Shown: in pieces, positions 34,801 to 46,934 of the stretch
How the letters are laid out: every line of letters begins with the position of its first letter
Numbering within the stretch: the stretch's first letter is position 1
Assembly: GCF_963576615.1 (NCBI RefSeq)
Contig: NC_088716.1
Coordinates: 55,871,415-55,935,414, forward strand
Source of the DNA: Watersipora subatra
Taxonomy: Eukaryota; Bryozoa; Gymnolaemata; Cheilostomatida; Watersiporidae
Direction of reading: 5' to 3'
Length of the DNA stretch: 64,000 nt
The notes under the pieces: model-generated
What the model was told of the DNA's origin: nothing
The model's database searches: none
The model's input: the letters and a program-made list of their open reading frames with translations, nothing else
Program-made: the position numbers and the translations under genes

Positions 34801-37800
34801 CTTGCTGGGAGTCCTACCACACAAAGTTGTCGTCAGAATAGTCACTTTTAAAATCACTGTCGTCACTTTTAAAATCACTGTCGTCAGTTTTTTCAAGTTG
34901 GTAACCAAAACAACCTCTTTCTTCACATTCGTTATTTTAATACAAATATCCATTCTGGTGGCACTGGGTTGCGTTAAAAACCTGAAACTCGCTCAGATTG
35001 AGCTTCTGCCAATCAAAAGCATGGCTCAACCAGCGACCTTCACAAACTTGTTAGTGATGTTTGGGAGCGTTGCTGATTACTCTGCGAAGAGTGACAGTCT
35101 TTTTAGGTTTTTAGGGCTACATTTCTTGCACTGAAAATAGACCGAGATTGTCTTTAATAATCACTGTCAGTCATAGACTTGGAAACGGATTTGCTGTCAG
35201 TGTCGTGGCATTTCATTGCTGTTAATCTTAATTACCTGGCAGTATATAAATGCTGGGCTAGATGCTTCAAACCAAAACTAGTGAAGTTTCGTTTGACCGT
35301 GTTGATTTATGGACAAATAATAAGTTAGTAAAGGTACGGCCACACATAACAAGTTTTTCGTTGGTTCTGACTGAAATCATGAAATGAACGAAACACACCG
35401 ATTTATTCTGTGCTGCTAGAATCGTGCTAGCGAGCACGATTCCAGCAGCTTTTGCAATTAGTATAGTCCAAGATACGTATAATGACACACAATAAAAGCA
35501 TAAGCGCAATTCAACACAGTACACATGATGCAACTGCTTAAATTGTGCTATTGTATGTATTTATCGTTTGAACGCTATGGCTACATATCGTTTATTTTTT
35601 TATTATTAAAACTTTCTTTTTTAGCAGCAAAAGTTTTGTGATAGAAAATGTTGCCATTTTTAGCGCAAGCAAGTCGATTGCATCGTATTTACTATGCTGA
35701 ATTGCCGTGATATTTTTCTTGCAAGTCGCATTATGTTCTCAGACTATATAAATTTTAAAATTTGCTAGAATCGTGCTCGCTAACCAACAATGGCGCAGCT
35801 TAAACAGTTACATCGTGTGTACTATGTTGAATTGCCTTCGTACTTTTATTGTGTGTCGCACTACGTGTCTTGAACTATACTAACTGTTAAAGCTGCTAGA
35901 ATTGTGCTCGCTAATAATTTGTTTAGTCTGTTAAAAGCATTTCGTCGACGAATTCGATGGGCATGCACAGCTCAAATAATTCTGTGAATTTCAACCGAAT
36001 AATTCTGTGTTTTTCGTGATTTGGGCCAGAACTCAGAACCAATGAAAAATTCGTTACGTGTAGCCGTACCTTTACTAATCCTACTTACACAATCATCGTC
36101 ACCTCGTCATCTACATTGATAAATGGTCGTCTCATCTGTCACTTTTCAAATATCCCTGTCGTCGAGTCGTCAGAATCGTCACAAAACATGGGAGGACCCC
36201 CACTTGCTATTATGGGTTCATAAAGATTAAAAATGTCAAATAGTATCGGGCAAATAGAAATGGCATTCAAGTAAAAGGTGGCGCTCTATTTTGTACCCCT
36301 TCTCCCATGGTGGCGCTCAAATAGAGGTGGCGTTCAAATAAAGGTGGCGATCAAATACAGGTTTTACAGTATATGTGTGTGTATTAAGTTCTGTGTTTGT
36401 GTAAGTATCTATATGTATGTGTTTTTGTATGAATGTCCATGTATGTATGTCCGTGTATAATGTCCGTGTATCTATGTGTGTGTGCGAAAAATGCACAGAA
36501 AAGATCTCTATGCAATAATTGTGGCATTGATAACTTGAAGTCTGTTTGTGAAAAGCCAATTGATTGATTTACACTATAGCATTTCATGTCAGAGTATAAA
36601 GACCCTTGAATTACCCAGAATGCTCTTAATGATAAACATTGATTGCGAACAATACAGCGCCTCTGAATAGTAAAGTACACATACCTAGCTAGAACAACTT
36701 GTAGTCTGAATACGATTAGCTTACTCTGATAGCCATGGAGTGATTGTGGAGGTGGGTACTTTAGCATCGGGTCAGTCATAGCTGCCCCAACCGATTGTGC
36801 TTTCTTAGGAGTCGGTCTAGGTCTGACAGGCTGTGATTGGTTAGAGAGTAGATTTTCAGATGTGTTTGACCTCTCCCTGACTACGTTTAAAGCTGAGCCT
36901 TCTTAAAAAACAAGGGCAAAATTAAAACTCAACAACAGCTAGTTGAATACTTGAATATTTGCTTCCTCGCTATTTTATAAAAAGATGATTTTTTGCGAAC
37001 AGCCTACCTGGTGTATCCTCAGCAACATTGACTAGTTTATGTTGGGGTGTAGGAAGTACTTTTACGGCGACTGGAACTGCTATTTCCTGCAACACAAGAC
37101 ACATTTGTGGGAGTCATAACGAAGGAGAAGGATCTTATACATTTTTCTTTTTATTGTTCAAATAGTTAAACAGAATGGTTGATTTAGAGCTATTGTGAAG
37201 AGTGTCTACAGCAAACGCATAACTATACGATTGCAAAAAAATTCAACGCAAAATATTGACAATATCCTATGATACCAACAGTCATAGCACCATAATACCA
37301 CATTAAAGTTAAAACAGCTAATTATACTGCTTGCCAATAAAAAGGAATATTTTTGCATCATCTATGAATTCGAATTGAATACTCAATTATCATAAATCCT
37401 TAACTGTTTGCTCACACTGAATGTCAGTGCCAACAATGTGGATGATGGTTAGCTACTGAACACTTGACCCTTTTCTATGTGTGCATCAAGACCTTATTGC
37501 ACTGAACAGAGGAAAAGTTTTTCAGACAGGAAATATGACTGCTTTTTCAGTTCTGAATATTAATATTAGTTGCCATCATCACTTAGGAAGGTGATATGAC
37601 AAAACCAAGGGAGGAAGTGGCAATGTACAGAGCAGCCACAGGTATTTTTTTATTTGATTGTAACTGTAAATCATAGGTATGAATTGCAAATGCAGACATC
37701 AAGTCAAAGTAAAGGTTAAAAAAGTTGATTAGTTGTTCTTGAGATAGAATCAATAACCAGCGCAAAACACCAGAATCCACTCATACTGTCCACGATAGAA

Positions 37801-40800
37801 ACTCACACCGCCCATGATACAGACTCATGCTACCAACAATACAGATGCACGCTATCAACAATACAGACTCACGCTATCAACAATACAGACTCACACTATC
37901 AACAATACAGACTCACACTATCAACAATACAGACTCACACTATCAACAGTACAGACTCACGCTATCAACAATACAGACTCACGCTATCGACAATACAGAC
38001 TCACACTATCAACAATACAGACTCACGCTATCAACAATACAGACTCACGCTATCAACAATACAGACTTACGCTATCGACAATACAGACTCACGCTATCGA
38101 CAATACAGACTCACGCTATCGACAATACAGACTCACGCTATCAACAATACAGACTCACGCTATCAACAATACAGACTCACACTATCAACAGTACAGACTC
38201 ACGCTATCAAAAATACAGACTCACGCTATCAACAATACAGACTCACACTATAGACAATACAGACTCACACTATCAACAATACAGACTCACAGTATCTGCA
38301 ATGAGAGCTGGTCCAGCATCAAACTGTATGGGCTTGATGGTAGGTGACTGAGATGAGCCTGTCCATTGTGATGCCAGAGGTGAGCCAGACTCAGAATTTT
38401 CTGGTCGCCATGTCCCAGAGACTTCGGAGCCTGTTTGCTGCCACTTCAAACATTGATCGCATAACAATAAGCTGTTTTGAACACCCAAGAAGCTCCATAT
38501 ACAACGCATCATCAAGATATTTAAGGGGTTCTAAGAGTTTTTGTGCAAACTTGTCACAATTTTTTAACAGTTTAACCCTTTGAGCCTTTGTTCCAAAGCA
38601 GAGGTTTCCTAAAGTGAGGAGGCGTACGAGGTGCAACACCTATCGGAGCAAACACCCCAAATTTGGTCACTGTTGCTACATACATTAAGGACTTTTAGCC
38701 TCATCCTAACACGCTTATGCGTAATAAGCCAACACAATTTAACTTCTGGTTATATGCCTAAACCATCGCTTTCCATCACCAAATGACTTTTCAAAACATT
38801 GTCAATACAAATAAAAGGGCTATTCACATGAAAGAAATGCAAAACTTAAAAACCATTTTAGAGCTTCAAGCTACTACAGCTTGAATATTATTGACACACG
38901 CTTGACAAAGAGTTGTAATAGTAAATTGCAAAATAATAATCCCCAGCCAGCTGAGTAGAAACATTGCATGAAATGTGCTCTAATACGAGCTCGCCAAGTA
39001 TCGATCAAAATCAATACGATCAAATATTGACCAAGTATCGACCAAAATCAATAGTCTGTAGTCCCTCGTGGCCCTCAGAGAATTGTTTGAAAATGTATCC
39101 GTAGACGATGCCACTCTACAGAATAATTGTCAACTTTACAGTTTAACTGTGAGCAGAAAACCCAAACAATTAAAAAAATGTTAACATTCAAAGAGATAAC
39201 AATTAAGGATAAATCAAGGCAGAGTACGAACAACACAATAAACATATGCTCACCTGTTCGGGATTATGCCATTGATCACTACCACCTGTACCCTGTTTGT
39301 CACTCCACTGATGATTTGGCGACCAACTGGAGTCAGCATTTGTACCCGGCCAACTCTTCTGGTGCTGAGCAGAAGGACCCGCTGGTGACGGACTTCTACT
39401 TTGCAGTTCTTCATCAAGATCAGCAGAGAAAGGTTCGCTGCTAGCTGGTACATAAGGCATGAGAGACGAAGGAAGGGTGGTGGGTAGCTCCACCTGATTC
39501 CTCCTCAGCACCACCAGATGCATAGCTGTGCAGAACTCCTGTGGCATGAAAACAAATGATTGTCAAACTATAGGGCAATACTGATACGAATAACAATTAT
39601 GACAATACAAAGTTACAAATGTACAAATTTGTACATTTGTAAATGTACAAATTTCATTATTGCTCAGAGAAATGTGAAAATGCTAAAACAGGACGCGCGC
39701 CTAGACTTGACCAAAAATGACATCAATAATGAAGCATATTGTTTAGATAAATGCTAATATATAAATTGTAATATATAAATGCTAAAATATAAATATTGTT
39801 ACATAAACTAGCATCCCAATCAAATAAGTTGCAGTCTAGCAAACTTCAAAATCCAACCAATTTGTTAATGATACCTGTAATGTGAGCTCTCCATCCCGGT
39901 TCACATCCGACAGTTTCCAAATTTTTGAGAGTTCATTGTTGGAAAGCTTAGATCTCTCAAAGAATTCTTTAGCAACAGGACCTAAAGTACAACAGATGAC
40001 TCTAAACAAAATATAACATTGAAATTTTGCTAAATTTTATAAGCATGCAACTTTTTTTATTTGGCATTACATCCTAGCCAAATTTAGAATGCCCTTTATG
40101 GAATGGTTTAACTGCCTTGATAGACATATTTTTTGGTGAAGCATTTTATAACGAAAACAATTTATGCAATTTTACATGCTCCACAGAATTTCTGTGCAGG
40201 AAACAAACGCAAGTAGATCAGTATTCCAGGTGCACAGTTAGTAATGCGAAACTAGTTTGGCTTTAGTTTGAGATATCTAAGGGAAAATTTATTTTTGCTC
40301 CGCAGGAATTCTGAGATGTTTCATGCGTAGTCTAATATTTTGAAAACATGGCTTCCGAGTTAGTCCATTATGAGGTTAAATGCTGTCGATTACATATTTT
40401 CTCTGCTGCTATGCGCTACTTCGTATAGGTGTGTCTAACATAAAAATGGGCTGTTTTCGTATTTTTAGTGCAGCTAAAAATGAAAAGTTTTTAGTGCGTT
40501 AATTTTGTATCATTTAAACATGCTTGATAAACAACAAAATCTAAACGGGGCATAGATCGATTTTGCTGACTTTCAAAATTCTGAAAGAGTGATATACATA
40601 CTGCCAGTAATGATATACAAGGCTCAGAATAGTCTTAAAGTCCTAAGGAAACATTAGGCTTGATTACGGTTGCACTTATAATTGTGTTGCCAGCAAGATT
40701 GATTAATTAATGTGGAAAATATTAGTCTTAGCCTTAGCTTCACAAAATCGAAATGGTTATAACGAATTACCCAGTCACTACATAGCTTTAATGACAATTA

Positions 40801-43800
40801 AGCTTGTCATTCACCTGCCCAATTATGAGCTATTCCAATGAACTAACTCTTGTCTACCCTATAATAATTTGACCACTTTTTAACGTAGACGGCGACTACA
40901 TGCAAGGGAGAATGCTAAAAATAAAAATGGATATTGCAGGTATTGCGAAATGATACTGAGAAAATCGCGGCGGAATAGCCCACTCATAATTTAACAGAAT
41001 TCAAAATAAAAGTAACACTCTACGGCACTGATTGAGAACCATTAGATAGAAAGCGTGATACTAAAAGTGTGGTGAACAGATGCGGTAAGTGCTAAGAGAG
41101 GACAACGATAGACACGGTAAGTTAAATCTAAAAACTGCAGCCGGCGGATTTAGCAAAGCTTTAGCGTTCTCATGCATCATCAGAAAAAATTGATTAAAAA
41201 TAACAGAAAAGTAAATATGTAACGTGATAGGCCAATATTTAGTAGAGAAAACATCGAAAGATGGCAATTTTGTTCAAAGAACTATAAAAAAAACATAAGC
41301 AAGGTTGATAGTTTAGTGTAGCCAGTGTTTTAGCTGCGACATGACGTCGTCATGTACAGCCGCCTCCTAAATAGCTGCCGCACAGATACCTTTGATGGTA
41401 GATGTCAAGTCGCTCTGCATGCCTGTAAACTGATTGATATAATACTCTCGCTGCTCATTGTTTATAACCCAGACATCGTCTGTCGTCTCAGACGTCTCGG
41501 AGGTTGCGTAGTCAGCGGAGCTCAATGAGCATGAGTCAATATTGAATGACTTCTTACTCACTCCACAACTGCTGCCACCTGCATTCCAGTCCGGAGAGGC
41601 AGGTGCTTCCAGAGGTGTTGCGACTGCTATAATGATACAGAAAAGCATTCGACAAAGAACAATTAATGATGCCAACCATAAAAATGGATTTGGAAGAACT
41701 CCTGAATGTTTGAGACTAGATACATATAGCATTTAATATATATATTTATACCATTCAATATACATTTAAACAAATACAGATATCTACTTATTATCCAATA
41801 AATAGAGAATATATGTGGTTCTACTCAATAGTTTAGACAAAGGGCTGAAAGTTTCGGAGCATTTCTCTAAGCACATAAGAGAAATCTAGCGAATTGTGTT
41901 GCTCCCTTTCTGGGAATCAGCTTGAACAGCTCAATAATACAATAAACAAATGCTGCAAGAGAACAGTGAGATGTCAAAAACGAACTAAACTTAAAATCAG
42001 CACTAACCAGCTATATGTTCTCCTGGTGAACTACTATTGGCGGTTGCTGAGAGGGCTGGCTTACCACCTTTGGTTGGAGAAGGGAAAGAAGCCCAGTTAG
42101 CCTCAGATGAGGTCGGGGTGTCGCCCTGCGCCACTGGTGCAATGCTCCGTTCTGAGGGCTACAAAGTCCCACAAATGTTATAGCGAGTAAACTTATGGAA
42201 TACAATTGGTCAAAAAATTAAGTACACCGTGACTAGCGAGAGCCTTTGAAAATCTCTCCTATTTGCTTATAAACTGAAACAACTCAAAAAGTAATTAAAA
42301 AGCAGAAGGTAGTTAGGAGACAAGTATTTCTACAGATCTTATATTGATAAACCATCTGTCCTTATTAACAAATACTACTTTGTCATTGTGTCCGTCTGTT
42401 TGTCCGCGTAAATGCTAAGGATTTCCACTTTTTTTGGCCAATTTCATCGAAACTTCACAAGCTTCCACCAGATCCCCACATATTTGATTTCAAAACTTCA
42501 TTTGGGGTCTGAGAACCAGCCTCATAAACAACCACATCTGGGCTATCTTACTCAAAAAGGAAAGAAGACTCCTGGGCAATGCCAGACTCAATGCTAGTAA
42601 ACACTAAATACACGCGTTTTGACAAACGGCCATATTGTTTAGTGAACTATGTCTATGGTGACCGAACTAAAAAAACAATATAAAACCTGCGTACTGATCT
42701 AGGGAGACATTCTTGATACTGTCGGCTGCACTCAACTCATTGAACTGAATCTACATCAACATACAAAGTCGTTCCGTCTTCGTATCTCCTGCTACTAAGT
42801 CCAAATTAAACTGGAGAATAATTTCACCAATGCTATGACTACAGCGCATATGCTAAATAATATTCCCATTTTATCGCATTTTATAACAGAATTTGAAGAA
42901 CAGGAATACCAACAACAACAGATTTCAAATGGGCTTCTTGCTTCCCGTTGCTGTAAGAACTATCACTTCACAATGGCTTTTATTCCGCCTCCCAATTTGT
43001 TGAATAAAAAAAATGCATGGAAAAATTGACATCACTCACTAATATGATAGACGCGCAACTTGACTTCTTGAATCTAAATGAGAATTTCATCATCTGTTTA
43101 TCACTAAATAATTATACCTCCAAAAACGGAAACACTGAAGTTATAAATCTTTCATAGGAAATGTCTAAAGAAAATACCTGAGACGTGTTGTTATGACTAG
43201 TAGCACCTAGGTGACTGGTGGGAAGCTGTGGTGGATGACCCTGCACTGTTGACTGCTGTAATTTGACAAAGTTTTTTGTAAATAAGTGCTCAAATTTCTA
43301 TGCATACTAATAATAAATACCGATTGCCAAGTATAAAGTATTGACACCTAAGAGAAAGGGAGGGAGAGAGAGGGGGAGAGGGAGCACTAGCTAAGTGTCA
43401 TCGATGATGATGTAATCAAAAACAACTGCAAACTTACTTAGAATTGTCTAGACTATAACTAATGACCATGACGAGCCAGTCATGACGAGCCAGTCATGAC
43501 GAGCCAGTCATGACGAGCCAGTCATGACGAGCCAGTCATGACGAGCCAGTCATGACTGGCTCGTCATCGGTTACTCGTCATAACCGATGATGGGTAACCA
43601 ATGATGAGTAACCGATGACGAGTAACCGATGACGAGTAACCGATGACGGGTAACCGATGACGAGTAACCGATGACGGGTAACCGATGACGAGTAACCGAT
43701 GACGAGTAACCGATGACAGGTAACCGATGACAGGTAACCGATGACGAGTAACCGATGACGAGTAACCGATGACGGGTAACCGATGACGAGTAACCGATGA

Positions 43801-46393
43801 CGAGTAACCGATGACGAGTAACCGATGACGGGTAACGGATGACGAGTAACCGATGACGAGTAACGGATGACGAGTAACCGATGACGAGTAACCGATGACG
43901 AGTCACCGATGGGGTGCGATAACAAAGAATAAGAAAACAAGAAACGAGAAAAGGAAGGGAAAATGCATAAGAATTGTTGGCGAGTGGCCTGAACCTTTTT
44001 GGCTCAAGTGGTATTCCATAAAATCAAATAAAACAACCAAAGACCAATTATTAAAGTTATATATTTCCATAATTACAAATATAACCAAACACTCACGTTT
44101 GTTGGAAAATGCTAGTGAATACAGTAGAACATCCAAAATGTAGTAAAATATTCATGATTCTCTCCAAATACTTTTAGCGAAATGGCCATATATTTTATGG
44201 CCACACAAGTAGAAATAAAGTGCTTCAAACGTGGTTATCTTACTCTCCTAGTTTAGGCACGCTGTTCACTGCTCTAGAATCTTCTATGGATATCTTCCAT
44301 TACATTCTTAATCCTCAAATTAATTATTGCCACTTTAGCGTAGTTGGAGGAGTCAATCTACTAACCTGTATAGTACCAGAAAAGTTCCTCACATGCTTTT
44401 TGGTGGGGGGAGGAGGGAGAACCCTCGAACTTGAAGAGTGCATCTGCACTGGAGGCACTAGGACTGACGGAGCATCAGGGTTGAGATTATGAGTGACTAC
44501 GTCGTAGGTATGATTCTGTAGTTGTGAATTTAAAACTGCTCTATTTATGGAGGGTAGAGGAAGATTTGTAGCTGAAACATTTAATATAAAAATTATCATT
44601 AATTATAAGTACAGTACTAGTAGATCTGCTGTGGTTGTCAACAAAATGAACACCTCACAATCAGGCACACCGAGAGCAAAAGCTAGGTAAGCAAAATGAC
44701 TTCAAACCATTTATGCAAAACTACTAATAATAATATAAGATGATGACTTATAAGCCAATAAGATTTGAGCCTTGCTGAAACAAATGAGTTAGTTATTGTA
44801 TCTTTATACCCATCTATCTGGTTAAAAAGAGCCCAGTAGTACTTTAATACCTTACTCTCTCGCTACTTCGCGGGCGGCTTCGGTACTCTGTGGGATAAAA
44901 AACATTCGATAAAATTATAAAAAATAAATAAAAACTAAAAATAAAATACATAAATCTCTCTCATAATCTGGTCAAATTGTGTAACGAGCCTATAGAAAAA
45001 CATACTATTAATGAAAAAATGACTTTATTATAAATGAGTTTATTAGCTTTTATTTCACGAATTTTCACTTACCACATGGGAGCTGGTCCAGATTACCAAT
45101 TATACACGAGGGATTACTACATATTGAAATTGACTGCTGGAATCTCCTTACAGATATTATGATATTCAATAAAACACTCAAAGAGAAATAATATCAATGA
45201 AAACTTGTCACCATTCAAAGACTTACGTTATTCTGTTAGCACAAAGTAATATTTAACCTATTATTAAACGGAATAAACTCACCACCAACAACATCTGGGT
45301 TGAGTGTGATATGCTGCTGTGCGGCAGCAATGAACTTTAGCGCAATATAGAATTGACTTCTTCCGAAATAGCCTAATCGTGTGGCACCACACATTTCCGC
45401 TATCTGCAAAAACATCACTGTTATTGTCTCCGAGGCAGCCATTATTTAAGAAAACCTTTTGTACTTGCGATCAAAAAACGTAACACATAAGTATTGTCAG
45501 TAGCGCCAGAGTGAGAGAAGCCATGCAAAATATGTTCCCATTAGAAATGGCACAAAAAAGTGGCAGAACCTACCATAAATATTTTTTGGAATTGTTAAAT
45601 GAAAGACTAACAATTGAAAGAGTTGCCATAATATCTGGCTGACAACCTACATAATTATAAGAGCAAAAGCACAACAAAATAGGAACAAGGAGCTTTGCCT
45701 TACGATCCTGTTTCTAAAGCCACTGATCTCGAAATCCTTCCACGATGTACTAGTTTTGGACAAAACATGACAAGGTTCTAGGTAACGGCCCTTGTAGTCA
45801 GGTGATTTTTAAACCTATTCAGTGAAACATCTGTTATAAAATAACCGATGTTTCGAAAGAAAATAAATATAATAATAAAATAACCTTTACGCTTTGATGT
45901 GCCTGAACAAGAAAAGAACAAACATGAGTTGGTGCAGCACACAACAAATATGCCGTGATTAACAGGGAACGCTTTATCTGCGTTGAAGCTTTCCAACTAT
46001 TATCCATTAATGACCAACTATGGAAAAAAATATAAATATTAATCAGTAATAATTCAGAAAGGCAAGACGCACAAATGAGAAAAATCATTGTGGATAATTT
46101 TTCTCCAGTTTACAAATATGCATCAATTTTCGTATTCAAACTGTTAAAACAACAAGTAGTTCTGATTTTCCTATAACATATATTTGAACAGGTGTCTTCA
46201 GCGTTTAGCTACAAACACTTGAATTAAACATACTGCTTCAAAGAGCACCCACCTTTCGAGAAGTTTCTGCCGGAAGACCAGATGAAGAGAACAGTTCACC
46301 AGCGACGAGCACAGGTATTTTTGTAGTTTTTCCTAAATCGCAGCGTTGGAAGAGCTCCTCATAGAGCTGCTGCTCCTGCTCATTCAGCTCCAT
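28845..46393 (-). CDS. REPS1: REPS1/REPS2-like EH-domain protein (RalBP1-associated), complete, 14 exons
   Basis: Exons in transcript order: 46253-46393, 45283-45403, 44366-44571, 43178-43255, 42008-42158, 41390-41626, 39875-39981, 39254-39538, 38291-38437, 37008-37086, 36725-36901, 31000-31132, 30652-30831, 28845-28998; 2196 nt, 731 aa, every phase matching. Domains: EH1 about residues 1-90 ([20 protein letters not shown] is the REPS signature); Ser/Pro-rich linker with a PPPP motif; EH2 about 284-375 ([39 protein letters not shown]) with an EF-hand loop at 337-348 (D-x-N-x-D-G, closing Glu in the next exon); Pro-rich region; C-terminal coiled coil 682-731 ([18 protein letters not shown]-like end). 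Vertebrate REPS1 is about 796 and REPS2 about 660 aa. Known role: adaptor that binds RalBP1 and endocytic proteins in Ral-regulated receptor endocytosis at the plasma membrane. Start: first ATG before [14 protein letters not shown], aligned with the family N-terminus. REPS1 versus REPS2 is unresolved. Confidence 0.92.
29703..30158 (+). mobile_element. Helitron-like non-autonomous element, copy C
   Basis: Starts with TCTATATAC/TCTATATATAAAT, contains CAGCTATAGTTATTATAATC, a reverse tRNA-like module (29815-29885; on the minus strand TGGTTAGATGCG as A box and GAGTTCAAATCC as B box), the CTCACGATATCATGTTTAAA block, and ends in ACCCGGGCAATACCTGG...CCTAGT. Confidence 0.65.
30158..30320 (+). mobile_element. 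Helitron-like copy D, truncated, abutting copy C
   Basis: Begins at the CTAGT end of copy C with TCTATATATAAATCTCTAAG, then CAGCTATAGCTATTAAAATC and another reverse tRNA-like module (30237-30310). The 3' half is missing. It is a head-to-tail pair with copy C. Confidence 0.55.
31203..31270. repeat. 17-bp tandem repeat, 4 units
   Basis: ATTCTATGTAAATGTGC repeated four times with small changes, in REPS intron 11, about 70 bp upstream of exon 12. Confidence 0.8.
31600..32110. repeat. TGTG/TATG microsatellite with inserted element end
   Basis: Mixed TGTGTGTATGTATCTATG repeat. At 31983-32042 it is interrupted by a copy of the terminal region of the TA-flanked element (CATAAAACCTTCATTGGAAT, CTCTAATTTTCAATCCTTCC). 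The same microsatellite resumes at 36370-36485. Confidence 0.85.
32120..33008. mobile_element. TTAA-flanked DNA element (Kolobok/piggyBac-like MITE), older copy
   Basis: Starts after TTAA (32116-32119) with AAGTTGACTTGCAAC. Long inverted repeats (about 140 bp; AAAAGATTCACCATGTC and AAATATGTGGAAA occur in both orientations). Homologous over its whole length to 54499-55374. The right end has merged with the neighbouring TA-flanked element. Confidence 0.75.
34690..35150 (-). pseudogene. possible transposase-gene debris with acidic repeats
   Basis: On the minus strand an imperfect 21-bp repeat encodes [19 protein letters not shown], like the acidic N-terminal region of some DNA transposases (for example piggyBac type). 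No catalytic region can be shown. Confidence 0.3.
35325..36078. mobile_element. inverted-repeat MITE, 754 bp
   Basis: Ends TTAGTAAAGGTACGGCCACA and (reverse) TTAGTAAAGGTACGGCTACA, with inverted similarity extending through TTGGTTCTGA for about 45 bp. Inside are three TGCTAGAATCGTGCTCGCTA words, one forming a near-perfect 38-bp palindrome. Confidence 0.75.
37814..38290. repeat. 22-bp minisatellite next to a REPS splice donor
   Basis: About 21-22 units of CAACAATACAGACTCACGCT plus AT. The array runs up to the last base before REPS exon 9 (38291). On the gene's strand each unit contains GTGAGTCTGTATTG, the same words as the exon 9 donor. Confidence 0.95.
42370..42595 (+). mobile_element. possible Helitron-like copy
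   Basis: Ends in CCTGGGCAATGCCAG...GCTAGT, close to the 3' end of copies A and C; begins with a TTTGTCATTGTGTCCGTCTG-type leader. The tRNA-like module is absent. Confidence 0.4.
43470..43910. repeat. two 14-bp minisatellites joined head to head
   Basis: First about 7 units of CATGACGAGCCAGT (43470-43550), then an inverted junction (CAGTCATGACTGGCTCGTCA), then about 22 units of GAGTAACCGATGAC. Since 14 is not divisible by 3, all frames stay open in a 14-residue cycle; these are not genes. It lies in REPS intron 3. Confidence 0.92.
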
Positions 46394-46934
46394 AACCTGT
46401 ATCTGACGCACAGATGTTTGTTGATGCTAGAGCATATTATTAGATCAGTAGATTAAAAGGAGGATGCATGAATAGTTGTTATAATTTATAGTCACAATAA
46501 CAAGGATATAGAGAATAGCATACATAGGATATAGAAATATAGGAATAGCATAGCATAGGATATAGATATAGCATACAAGTTTATCTACTTTAACACACGC
46601 AATCACTTAATTTGTCCTTTGAATGATTCCAGATCATTCTGTATTATATTTTGAATTATATCTACGCAACGTATCAACATTTTACAAAAAATTTTTAGGG
46701 AATGATAGAAACATGAAACATTTTAACCATGAAAAACTGTTAGAAACAAATGATACCTGTATTAAAATACTGATATTTAGAAAGAAAAAATAATATTCTA
46801 AACACTTTAGTTATCTCTTTTAAACTTTTTATAATGATTAAAAAGATTTATTTAGCATTTCGATATCATCATGTTTTCATGAAGCTATGTTACGTCGAAC
46901 ATTCGGCTTGTCAACAAAGAAGCATGATTCAGCT

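Larger units (their letters stand above)
33005..36369 (-). mobile_element. TA-flanked element, reverse copy, interrupted by later insertions
   Basis: The reverse complement aligns with 48535-49859: right end ACTGTAAAACCTGTATTTGA...GCGCCACC near 36369, left end AAAACCTTTATTTGAACGCC near 33005. The matching parts are 33005-34250 and about 36190-36369; the middle holds other elements. TTAA-bordered CCCTTTCATGGGCAAATC at 33145 and CTCTTTCACTAGCGC at 34671 could also mark a piggyBac-like unit. Confidence 0.6.

Noticed and set aside
37814-38351. Two overlapping frames of about 175 aa with 22-residue repeats ([11 protein letters not shown])
   Set aside because: They are the 22-bp minisatellite read in different frames; the true gene here is REPS on the other strand.
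43571-43940. Repeat-protein-like frames ([14 protein letters not shown])
   Set aside because: A 14-bp array without stops is open in all frames in a 42-nt cycle; there is no start context or splice support.
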